Assembly: GCA_964346535.1 (NCBI GenBank)
Contig: CAYFUN010000024.1
Location: 1 to 21,591, forward strand
Length of the DNA stretch: 21,591 nt
Source: Neofamilia sp964346535
GTDB taxonomy: Bacteria > Bacillota > Clostridia > Tissierellales > Peptoniphilaceae
Direction of reading: 5' to 3'
Positions 14,633 to 20,875 of the stretch are shown here, in pieces. The notes beneath the pieces are model-generated. The model had not been told where the DNA came from. It saw only the letters and a program-made list of their open reading frames with translations, and did no database searches. A program made the position numbers and the translations under genes. Positions within the stretch are counted from its first letter, which is position 1. Each line of letters starts with the position of its first letter.

Positions 14633-14860
14633 ATGCAAACACTAAAAGACGGCCAAGTGGGAAAAACCTACAAGGTCGTAAAAATTCACGGAGCCGGTCC
14701 TTTAAAGAGAAGGATTATGGACATGGGCCTAACTAAGGGAGCAGAACTTTATGTGAGAAAGGTTGCCCCACTTGGAGACCCGGTACAAATTAATGTCAGA
14801 TCTTATGAGCTAAGCCTAAGAAAGGCCGATGCCGAACTAATAGAAGTTGAAGAAATTTAG
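14633..14860 (+). CDS. feoA: FeoA domain protein (second copy)
   Basis: A 75-aa FeoA of the common Firmicute type: an ILKDG-like start (MQTLKDGQVGKTYKV), then LKRRIMDMGLTKGAELYV, PLGDPVQINVRSYELSLRK and an acidic end. It differs clearly from the first copy (its MGLTKGAE turn and PLGDP motif are absent there), so this is not a recent tandem duplication. The SD is AGGAGG, formed partly by the upstream TAG stop. Its own TAG stop is followed by feoB after 9 nt in the same frame. Two distinct FeoA proteins before FeoB are common in clostridial-type operons; a division of roles between them is not established. Confidence 0.93.
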   Translation: MQTLKDGQVGKTYKVVKIHGAGPLKRRIMDMGLTKGAELYVRKVAPLGDPVQINVRSYELSLRKADAELIEVEEI

Positions 14861-14869
14861 GAGAAGCTT

Positions 14870-16987
14870 ATGACTCTAAATATTGCCCTAGCTGGTAACC
14901 CTAACTCAGGGAAGACCACCTTATTTAATGCTCTAACAGGCAGCCACCAATATGTAGGTAACTGGCCTGGAGTAACTGTAGAAAAAAAAGAAGGTCAATA
15001 CAAAAAAGACAAGGAAGTAAGGTTTACTGACCTTCCAGGAATTTATTCCCTTTCACCTTATACCTTAGAAGAGGTTGTAGCCAGAGACTTTTTAGTACAT
15101 GGAAATCCTGATGCCATAATAAATGTTGTTGACGGATCTAACATAGAAAGAAACTTGTACTTATCTACCCAGTTGTCTGAACTTGGGATCCCTTTAATAA
15201 TTGCCCTTAATATGATGGACATTGTTAAAAAGAACAATGACTTTATTGACATAAAAAAAATCGAAGCCGATCTTAACTGTAAAATAGTTGAAGTTTCTGC
15301 TTTAAAAAATGAAAACCTGGACAAGCTAATTGAAGTTGCAAAAAAAGAAGCAAGTAAGAAAGAAAAGCATGAGGAAATCAAGGCCTTTTCTAAAGACTTA
15401 GAAGGCTATATCACTGCCATTGAAAATGCCCTACCAGAACTTGAAAGTGAAAGAGCTAGAAGGTGGCTGGCAGTAAAGGTTTTTGAAAACGATGAAAAGA
15501 TTATTGAAGATTTAAAACTTTCTCCAGAAAAACTTGATGAAATTTCTAAAATCAGAAGCATGGCTGAAGAGTTTTTCGATGACGATGCTGAAGGAATTAT
15601 AACTGACGAAAGATATAACTTTGTAACAAGTATTACATCAACAGCTGTAAAAAAAGGTCGCCAGGGCCTAACTACTTCTGACAAAATCGACAAGGTCATT
15701 ACTAACAGAATTTTATCTCTACCAATTTTCGTAGGAATTATGCTAGTAGTTTATTATGTAGCCATTACAATTGTCGGCGGAGATGTTACTGACTGGACCA
15801 ACGATGTGTTTTTCGCAGAAATTATTGGCGGCAAACTTGATGCCCTATTAACTAGCCTGGGAACATCTGAAATGGTTCACTCTCTTGTAATGGACGGAAT
15901 TTTTGCAGGTGTATCTTCAGTTTTAGGTTTCCTACCAATTATTGCAACCTTATTTATCTTTATAGCAATTCTAGAAGACATTGGCTATATGGCAAGAATT
16001 GCCTTTATCTTAGACAGGATTTTTAGAAAGTTTGGTCTTTCAGGCAAGTCCTTTATTCCAATTTTAGTTGGAACAGGCTGTTCAGTTCCTGGAATTATTG
16101 CAACTAGAACTATAGAAAATGACAACGACAGAAGAATGACCATAACAGTTGCATCAATGATGCCTTGTGGAGCTAAGACAGATATTATCGCCATGTTTGC
16201 TGCAATTTGGGGCGGATCATGGTGGTTTGGACCAATTTGGTACTTTGGTGGAATTATAGCAGTAATTATTACTGGCCTTATTTTAAAGAAAACTAGTCTC
16301 TTCCACGGAGACCCAGCTCCTTTTGTTATGGAACTACCAGAATACCACCTACCAAGTTTTAACAATGTCTTTAGATCAACTTGGGAAAGAGTAAAGGCCT
16401 TTATTGTAAAGGCTGGAACAGTAATTGTTTTAGCATCTATCTTTATTTGGCTAACTACAAATATTACAGTGAACTTTAGCTTTGAGCCTTTTGGCGAAGG
16501 AGATGTTGATTCTATCCTTGCCTTCTTAGGAAAGAAAATTGAATGGTTCTTTGTTCCCCTTGGCTTTGGAGACTGGATAGCTTCAGTTGCTACAGTCCTA
16601 GGCCTAATTGCCAAAGAAGTTGTAGTAACAACCTTTGGTATTTTAGCAAAGCTTGGAGAAGTTGATCCAGACACAGCCAGCCTATCAAACTTTGTAAAAG
16701 ATTACTTTACAACTGCTTCAATGCTTTCCTATATGTTCTTTAACCAATTTACCATTCCTTGTTTTGCAGCAGTTGGCGCAATTAGACAAGAAATGAACGA
16801 CAAAAAGTGGACCTGGTTTGCCATTGGCTACATTCTAGTATTTTCATACACAATAAGCCTAATGGTCTACCAATTTGCCAGAGTCCTAGTAGATGGCCAA
16901 GCACCAAACCTTTGGACAGGAGTAGCTGGAGTTATTCTAGCAATTTATCTTTTCCTAATCTTTAGGCCATCAAAGTATAGAAACTAG
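14870..16987 (+). CDS. feoB: Ferrous iron transporter FeoB
   Basis: A 705-aa inner-membrane Fe(II) transporter with an N-terminal G protein. G1 GNPNSGKT (9-16), G3 DLPG (54-57), G4 NMMD (114-117). A helical GDI-like spacer covers about 160-265. The membrane part from about 280 has two inverted Gate units, with GTGCSVPG (C404) and MPCGAKTDI (C433). The C-terminal half repeats the helix pattern and ends in a hydrophobic segment with a basic tail (RPSKYRN). Length is typical and all motifs are intact. The SD GGAGAAG begins in the feoA stop codon. It is the main gene of the Fur-box operon and is followed after 9 nt by the Cys-rich partner. Confidence 0.98.
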   Translation: MTLNIALAGNPNSGKTTLFNALTGSHQYVGNWPGVTVEKKEGQYKKDKEVRFTDLPGIYSLSPYTLEEVVARDFLVHGNPDAIINVVDGSNIERNLYLSTQLSELGIPLIIALNMMDIVKKNNDFIDIKKIEADLNCKIVEVSALKNENLDKLIEVAKKEASKKEKHEEIKAFSKDLEGYITAIENALPELESERARRWLAVKVFENDEKIIEDLKLSPEKLDEISKIRSMAEEFFDDDAEGIITDERYNFVTSITSTAVKKGRQGLTTSDKIDKVITNRILSLPIFVGIMLVVYYVAITIVGGDVTDWTNDVFFAEIIGGKLDALLTSLGTSEMVHSLVMDGIFAGVSSVLGFLPIIATLFIFIAILEDIGYMARIAFILDRIFRKFGLSGKSFIPILVGTGCSVPGIIATRTIENDNDRRMTITVASMMPCGAKTDIIAMFAAIWGGSWWFGPIWYFGGIIAVIITGLILKKTSLFHGDPAPFVMELPEYHLPSFNNVFRSTWERVKAFIVKAGTVIVLASIFIWLTTNITVNFSFEPFGEGDVDSILAFLGKKIEWFFVPLGFGDWIASVATVLGLIAKEVVVTTFGILAKLGEVDPDTASLSNFVKDYFTTASMLSYMFFNQFTIPCFAAVGAIRQEMNDKKWTWFAIGYILVFSYTISLMVYQFARVLVDGQAPNLWTGVAGVILAIYLFLIFRPSKYRN

Positions 16988-16996
16988 AGGTGAAAT

Positions 16997-17158
16997 ATGG
17001 GAGATTATATTGTACTAGGAGTCGTTATCCTAATTGCCATCTTGGCATATTTGAAAATTAGAAAAAACAAGAAAAAAGGCGTCACCCCTTGCGGCTGCGG
17101 GTCCTGTCCATCAGCAGGGTCCTGCCACAGCTACAAGGAAGGAAGCGGATGTAAATAA
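16997..17158 (+). CDS. FeoB-associated Cys-rich membrane protein
   Basis: A 53-codon gene. One N-terminal membrane helix (about residues 4-19, YIVLGVVILIAILAYL) is followed by a basic stop-transfer run (KIRKNKKK). Then comes a cytoplasmic tail rich in Cys and Gly: CGCGSC, then GSC and a final GC (C32, C34, C37, C43, C52). This is the architecture of the FeoB-associated Cys-rich family that follows feoB in many Firmicutes; a role as iron acceptor or FeoB regulator is suggested but not proven. The ATG lies 9 nt after the feoB TAG, with SD AGGTG directly after that stop. A terminator follows 8 nt later. Confidence 0.93.
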   Translation: MGDYIVLGVVILIAILAYLKIRKNKKKGVTPCGCGSCPSAGSCHSYKEGSGCK

Positions 17159-17160
17159 AA

Positions 17161-17195
17161 GAAAAGCCAGAGATTTTAAGGTCTCTGGTTTTTTT
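17161..17195. terminator. Bidirectional terminator between the feo operon and the FNT gene
   Basis: Stem CCAGAGA (17167-17173) / TCTCTGG (17182-17188), extendable by outer A-T pairs and a G-U. Seven Ts follow on the plus strand. On the minus strand the same stem is followed by CTTTTCTTTT, so it can also stop the convergent FNT transcript. Confidence 0.88.
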
Positions 17196-17235
17196 ATGGT
17201 CTTGTAATAATTTGTTAGCTGAACAGCTGCTTTTT

Positions 17236-17856
17236 TTACTTTTCCAATAATCTCACACTTGGAACTAAAAGTCCGCCAAGTGCATTTCCTAAAACTATTA
17301 CTAAAATTCTTAAAAGTCCATCTAGGGTCCAAACTCCTGCCATGGCAAAGTAAAAAATATCTGCAACAGAGTGTTCAAAGCCTGCTAGGATAAAGACCAT
17401 GACAGCAAAAATTATGCCCATATATTTTCCAAGGTCGTGGGGATTTGACTTATACTCTTCTACTCCAAAAACGACAAAGATGTTGCACATTACACCTAGA
17501 ATAAAAAGACTTAAATAGCTATCATTTAGTTTTATATTTACTAGACCCAAGGCCTTTTCTTGTAAAAGTTCTCCATTTCTACTAAAAGATAAAAGAAAGG
17601 CTATTAGTATCGCCCCAATAGCATTTCCTATTAGGACCTTTATGAGAAATTTTGTATAAGACTTTTTCTCATTATAAAAGAAATAGCCAACCTTGCCTGT
17701 AAAAAGGTTATAGCCTAGGGTACAAACTCCAAATAAGCCAACGGCAAACATTAGTGACCCTAAGTATTTACTGTCTACCATTAAAAAGACAACTCCTCCT
17801 AGGGCAATAAAGGCGCCAGCCATAATTGAGTAAATAAAGTCCTTGTGTTTTTTCAT
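17236..17856 (-). CDS. Short formate/nitrite transporter (FNT) family protein
   Basis: A 206-aa membrane protein with about six hydrophobic segments. FNT hallmarks are visible: the first-helix GAFIALGG, the omega-loop-like NLFTGKVGY (50-58), GNAIGA, a CN motif (MCNIFV, where the family usually has CNxLV), and GFEHSVAD (159-166) with the central pore histidine H162. It is short for the family (FocA/NirC about 270-285 aa), with little N- or C-terminal extension. The residue after HSVA is Asp where most members have Asn. The substrate (formate, nitrite, hydrosulfide, lactate or acetate) cannot be inferred. The ATG at 17856 has SD GGAG, spacing 9. It is monocistronic and convergent with the feo operon. 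Confidence 0.85.
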   Translation of the reverse strand: MKKHKDFIYSIMAGAFIALGGVVFLMVDSKYLGSLMFAVGLFGVCTLGYNLFTGKVGYFFYNEKKSYTKFLIKVLIGNAIGAILIAFLLSFSRNGELLQEKALGLVNIKLNDSYLSLFILGVMCNIFVVFGVEEYKSNPHDLGKYMGIIFAVMVFILAGFEHSVADIFYFAMAGVWTLDGLLRILVIVLGNALGGLLVPSVRLLEK

Positions 17857-17889
17857 TTATTTTTTCTCCATTCTCTTCCAATGGCTTAT

Positions 17890-17898
17890 ATTATAGCA
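17890..17898 (-). promoter_or_regulatory. Extended -10 promoter of the FNT gene
   Basis: The minus strand reads TGCTATAAT (TGN-TATAAT), with a weak TTTAAA 17 nt upstream. The leader would be about 27 nt. The upstream end abuts the EF-G-like terminator. Confidence 0.65.
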
Positions 17899-17917
17899 AA
17901 GTTTATGAATAATTTAA

Positions 17918-17963
17918 ACTTATAAAAACTTAAAACCCTGAAAAGATTTCTCCTTCCAGGGTT
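17918..17963 (-). terminator. Intrinsic terminator of the EF-G-like gene
   Basis: A 13-bp uninterrupted minus-strand stem (AACCCTGGAAGGA / TCTTTTCAGGGTT, two G-U) with a GAAA tetraloop, then TTAAGTTTTT. It begins 9 nt after the stop codon at 17973. It is the longest perfect stem in the window. Confidence 0.9.
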
Positions 17964-17972
17964 GTTTTTATT

Positions 17973-20033
17973 TTATGCTTCGTTTTTTGCTGCTGCTATT
18001 ATTTGTTCTTGGACTTCGTGTGGAACTTGTTCGTATCTAGTAAATTCCATAGAGAAGTTTCCTCTACCTTGGGTCATAGCCCTTAGGTCAATTGAGTATT
18101 CAAACATTTCTGCTTGTGGCGCTTCAGCAAAAATTAGTTGAGAGCCGTCTGCTTGTTGGTCCATGCCTAGGATTCTTCCCCTTCTCTTGTTGATATCTCC
18201 CATTACATCTCCAAGATATGAGTCAGGAATAGAAATTTCAACCTTCATTATTGGCTCAAGTAAAACTGGATTTGCTTGTTCAATACCATTTCTAAAGGCT
18301 AGGTGAGATGCTAGCTTAAAGGACATTTCATTTGAGTCTACGTCGTGGTAGGATCCATCGTATAAAACTGCCTTAAAGTTTACAACTGGAAAGCCTGCTA
18401 GGATTCCATGTTCTTTTGCTTCTTCTAGACCTTTTTCAACTGCTGGGAAGTAGTTTTTAGGAACTGATCCACCAAATACTTCTTCGTCAAAGATAAATTC
18501 TTCTGTTGCAGGTTCAAATCTAATCCAAACATCACCGTATTGGCCTGCTCCACCAGATTGTTTCTTGTGTTTACCTTGAACTTCTACAGTCTTAGTTATT
18601 GTTTCCCTGTATGGAACTATAAATGGCACAACTTTTACATCTACACCAAAGTTATTTTTAAGTTTATCAAGGATAACTTGTAGTTGAACTGAGCCTTGGC
18701 CACCAATTGTAAGCTGTTTGGTTTCTGGGTTTCTGTTTATTACAAAAGATGGGTCTTCTTCTTGAAGTTTTATTAGGGAAGATGAAATCTTTTCTTCGTC
18801 TCCCTTTGATACTGGTTCAATTGCGTAGAAGAGATTTGCTTGTGGGTATTTTAATCTCTTATAGACAATTTTGTTATTCTTGTCAGAAATTGTATCTCCA
18901 GTTTGAGTCTTTACAAGTTTTGTTGTTGCTCCAATGTCTCCTGCTAGGATTTCATCAACTGGAAGTTGTTCTTTACCTCTAAGGACAAAAAGTCCGCCCA
19001 TTTTTTCTACTGTGTCCTTGCTTGAGTTATAAAATTCTGTATCCTTAGTAATTTTTCCAGAAGTTACTTTAAAAATTGAAACCTTGCCAACAAATGGGTC
19101 AGTTATTGTCTTAAAGACAACTGCTGCAAATGGTTCATTTGCGTCAACTTTTCTAGCTTCGCCACTTTCTACCCTAAAGCCTAGGTGGGCTTCTGGATGG
19201 TTAGGAGCTGGTAGGAAGTTAGAAATCATATTTAAAAGGATATCAATGCCTATGGCCTTTTCTCCTGATCCTACTATTAGAGGAACAGCATCTCCTTGTG
19301 TTACTGCAAGAGTTACTCCCTTTAGAATTTCTTCTCTAGTAAAGGTTTCTCCTTCGAAAAATTTATTTAATAGGGCTTCGTCTGATTCAGCTATGATTTC
19401 TGTTATTTCTTCATAGATTCTCTCTGTAGCCTTTAATTGGTCGTGGTTTAGTTCGATTTCTACTGGAGATCCGTTTTCGTACTTGTAGCCTTTTTGGAAA
19501 ATAATATCTGTAACACCTTCAAAGCTTTCGCCTTCGCCAATTGGTGTAGCAAATGGAACAACTTTTTTACCGAAGTTTGCTTCAATTTCTTCCATTAGCT
19601 TTCTGAAGTTTACGTTTTCACCATCTATTTTGTTGACGAAAATCATTCTTGGTAGGCCGATTTCTTCACAGTACTTCCAAACAAGTTCAGTACCTACTTC
19701 AACTCCGCTAGTTGCATCTATAACTAAGATTGCAGATTCAGCTGCCCTTAAAGATGCATACACTTCTCCAACAAAGTCTAAATAGCCTGGAGCGTCAATA
19801 ATATTTAATTTCTTGTCTCTCCACTCTATTGGTATAACTGATGTTCCTATAGATGATTGTCTTTGGATCTCTTCTTTAGAGAAGTCAGACATGGTATTTT
19901 TTGAACTGACATTTCCCATTCTCTTAGTTGCTCCAGTTTGATAAAGCATGGCTTCTGTTAGGTTGGTTTTACCACATCCACTATGGCCAACTAAAGCAAC
20001 GTTTCTAATTTTGTCAGTTGTATAAACTTTCAT
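17973..20033 (-). CDS. Elongation factor G-like protein (EF-G2 type)
   Basis: A 686-aa translational GTPase with all five EF-G domains, but of the paralogue class and not the str-operon FusA. G1 is GHSGCGKT (16-23; canonical EF-G has AHIDAGKT). The G2 region is RQSSIGTS in place of RGITI. G3 is DAPGYLDF, with Tyr at 84 where canonical factors have the catalytic His (DTPGHVDF). G4 is NKID (134-137). Domain IV carries HKKQSGGAGQYGDV, and the C-terminus the RRGRILGM turn. EF-G2 paralogues with the same Tyr are known (Thermus); their physiological role is unsettled. The start is the ATG at 20033, with SD AAGGTGG (20041-20047, spacer 7). An upstream ATG at 20051 lacks an SD. Alone between its promoter and terminator. 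Confidence 0.93.
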   Translation of the reverse strand: MKVYTTDKIRNVALVGHSGCGKTNLTEAMLYQTGATKRMGNVSSKNTMSDFSKEEIQRQSSIGTSVIPIEWRDKKLNIIDAPGYLDFVGEVYASLRAAESAILVIDATSGVEVGTELVWKYCEEIGLPRMIFVNKIDGENVNFRKLMEEIEANFGKKVVPFATPIGEGESFEGVTDIIFQKGYKYENGSPVEIELNHDQLKATERIYEEITEIIAESDEALLNKFFEGETFTREEILKGVTLAVTQGDAVPLIVGSGEKAIGIDILLNMISNFLPAPNHPEAHLGFRVESGEARKVDANEPFAAVVFKTITDPFVGKVSIFKVTSGKITKDTEFYNSSKDTVEKMGGLFVLRGKEQLPVDEILAGDIGATTKLVKTQTGDTISDKNNKIVYKRLKYPQANLFYAIEPVSKGDEEKISSSLIKLQEEDPSFVINRNPETKQLTIGGQGSVQLQVILDKLKNNFGVDVKVVPFIVPYRETITKTVEVQGKHKKQSGGAGQYGDVWIRFEPATEEFIFDEEVFGGSVPKNYFPAVEKGLEEAKEHGILAGFPVVNFKAVLYDGSYHDVDSNEMSFKLASHLAFRNGIEQANPVLLEPIMKVEISIPDSYLGDVMGDINKRRGRILGMDQQADGSQLIFAEAPQAEMFEYSIDLRAMTQGRGNFSMEFTRYEQVPHEVQEQIIAAAKNEA

Positions 20034-20080
20034 ATTATTTCCACCTTTCATTTCTTGATTTAAAAATTAATACTGCTTTA

Positions 20081-20089
20081 AGTATAACA
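20081..20089 (-). promoter_or_regulatory. Extended -10 promoter of the EF-G-like gene
   Basis: The minus strand reads TGTTATACT (TGN-TATACT). The start of transcription should be near 20074, giving a leader of about 40 nt. The expected -35 position overlaps the left arm of the inverted repeat at 20107-20135. Confidence 0.6.
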
Positions 20090-20106
20090 TATTTTACTAA
20101 TTTATG

Positions 20107-20135
20107 AAAACGATTTTTCAAACTTTTATCGTTTT
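20107..20135. repeat. Spaced inverted repeat in the divergent EF-G-like / membrane-protein promoter region
   Basis: AAAACGAT (20107-20114) and ATCGTTTT (20128-20135) form a perfect 8-bp inverted repeat with a 13-nt T-rich spacer. It sits just upstream of the EF-G-like -10 and about 60 bp upstream of the divergent promoter. It lacks a following T run suited to termination, so an operator is the more likely reading. Confidence 0.5.
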
Positions 20136-20197
20136 AGAAAAATTTATTTGATTAAAGACTGAAATGTTTTTTCACAGGCCAATTTTTTTCTAATCTA

Positions 20198-20206
20198 TGG
20201 TATAAT
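20198..20206 (+). promoter_or_regulatory. Extended -10 promoter of the small membrane-protein gene
   Basis: TGGTATAAT (TGN-TATAAT) with the hexamer at 20201-20206 and no recognisable -35. The transcription start is expected near 20213, about 20 nt before the ATG. Confidence 0.65.
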
Positions 20207-20231
20207 TAATTCTAATAAGGAGGTCATCACT

Positions 20232-20819
20232 ATGCCTAACAAAAGAAGATCCAAAGCTGAAATGAAAAAAGTTTATATGATAAGAAGACTAGTAGCCCTT
20301 TTAATCTTAGTTTTACTTGTCACTTTAATTATTACTAGGTGCAGCAAAAAGAAAACTAAGGATTCTGACACTGGCTCAAATGTCCAAATCGAAAATCAAA
20401 CTGTTGGCGAAAACCAGGTTGTTGGAAATGTAGCAGATCCTGCTCTTGAAAGTGGCCAAGGCCTAAATCAGACCCAAGAAGATGACCTTAACAACCGCTT
20501 ACTTGACGAAGAAGAAAACTTGCAAAAGGACTATGAGACCTATGCAGTAGTTTCTTTAGACAAGGACAACAAGGCCTACTCTTTCACTTTAAAGGAAGAA
20601 TATAAAAATCTTGTTTTAGACAGAGAAAGCGAAGAAGTTAAGGAAGAATTTAATCAGTTTTGGGAAAATTTTAAATACAAACTAAAGGAAAGTTCTTTAA
20701 GTTTGACAGAATTTTTAGAACCTGGAATTGAACTTCAAATTTTAGATCCAACAGACAACACAACAGTAATCTTACTTATTTCTGACGGTGCAGAAATTTT
20801 TGATAGAACTGGAGAATAA
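20232..20819 (+). CDS. Unrecognised single-pass membrane protein
   Basis: 195 aa, not assigned to a family. Residues 1-19 are strongly basic (PNKRRSKAEMKKVYMIRR) and are followed by one membrane helix at about 20-35, then RCSKKK. The charge pattern predicts the N-terminus inside and about 155 residues outside. C37 does not form a lipobox (ITRC), so a lipoprotein is unlikely. Residues 40-85 are low-complexity, Asn/Gln/Glu/Asp-rich and probably a flexible linker. Residues 100-195 look like a small globular domain with strands such as TYAVVSLDKDNKAYSFTLK and TTVILLISDGAEIFD. Start: ATG with SD AGGAGG, spacing 8. The codon pattern and SD support a real gene. It is monocistronic, between a promoter and a bidirectional terminator, and divergent from the EF-G-like gene. 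Confidence 0.8.
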   Translation: MPNKRRSKAEMKKVYMIRRLVALLILVLLVTLIITRCSKKKTKDSDTGSNVQIENQTVGENQVVGNVADPALESGQGLNQTQEDDLNNRLLDEEENLQKDYETYAVVSLDKDNKAYSFTLKEEYKNLVLDRESEEVKEEFNQFWENFKYKLKESSLSLTEFLEPGIELQILDPTDNTTVILLISDGAEIFDRTGE

Positions 20820-20823
20820 AGAT

Positions 20824-20867
20824 AAAAAAATATCCTCAGGGACCTAAATCCTTGAGGACATTTTTTT
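20824..20867. terminator. Bidirectional terminator
   Basis: A 10-bp stem TCCTCAGGGA (20833-20842) / TCCTTGAGGA (20849-20858), one G-U, with a 6-nt loop. Seven Ts follow on the plus strand (20861-20867) and seven As precede it (20824-20830), so it serves both the plus-strand membrane-protein gene and the convergent surface-protein gene. Confidence 0.92.
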
Positions 20868-20875
20868 GTCTAAAT

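Noticed and set aside
15985..16674. A 229-codon open frame on the minus strand inside feoB
   Set aside because: Antisense to a certain gene with all motifs intact; composition (Ser/Pro/Ile/Lys-rich, no domain) is that of a shadow frame, and no SD is present.
17196..17235. Separate terminator for the FNT gene (AGCT-GTTC-AGCT)
   Set aside because: Only 4 bp with no T run; the shared hairpin at 17167-17188 is a better terminator.
20034..20051. EF-G-like start at the upstream ATG (20051)
   Set aside because: The SD AAGGTGG lies between the two ATGs and fits the second one; no SD precedes the first.
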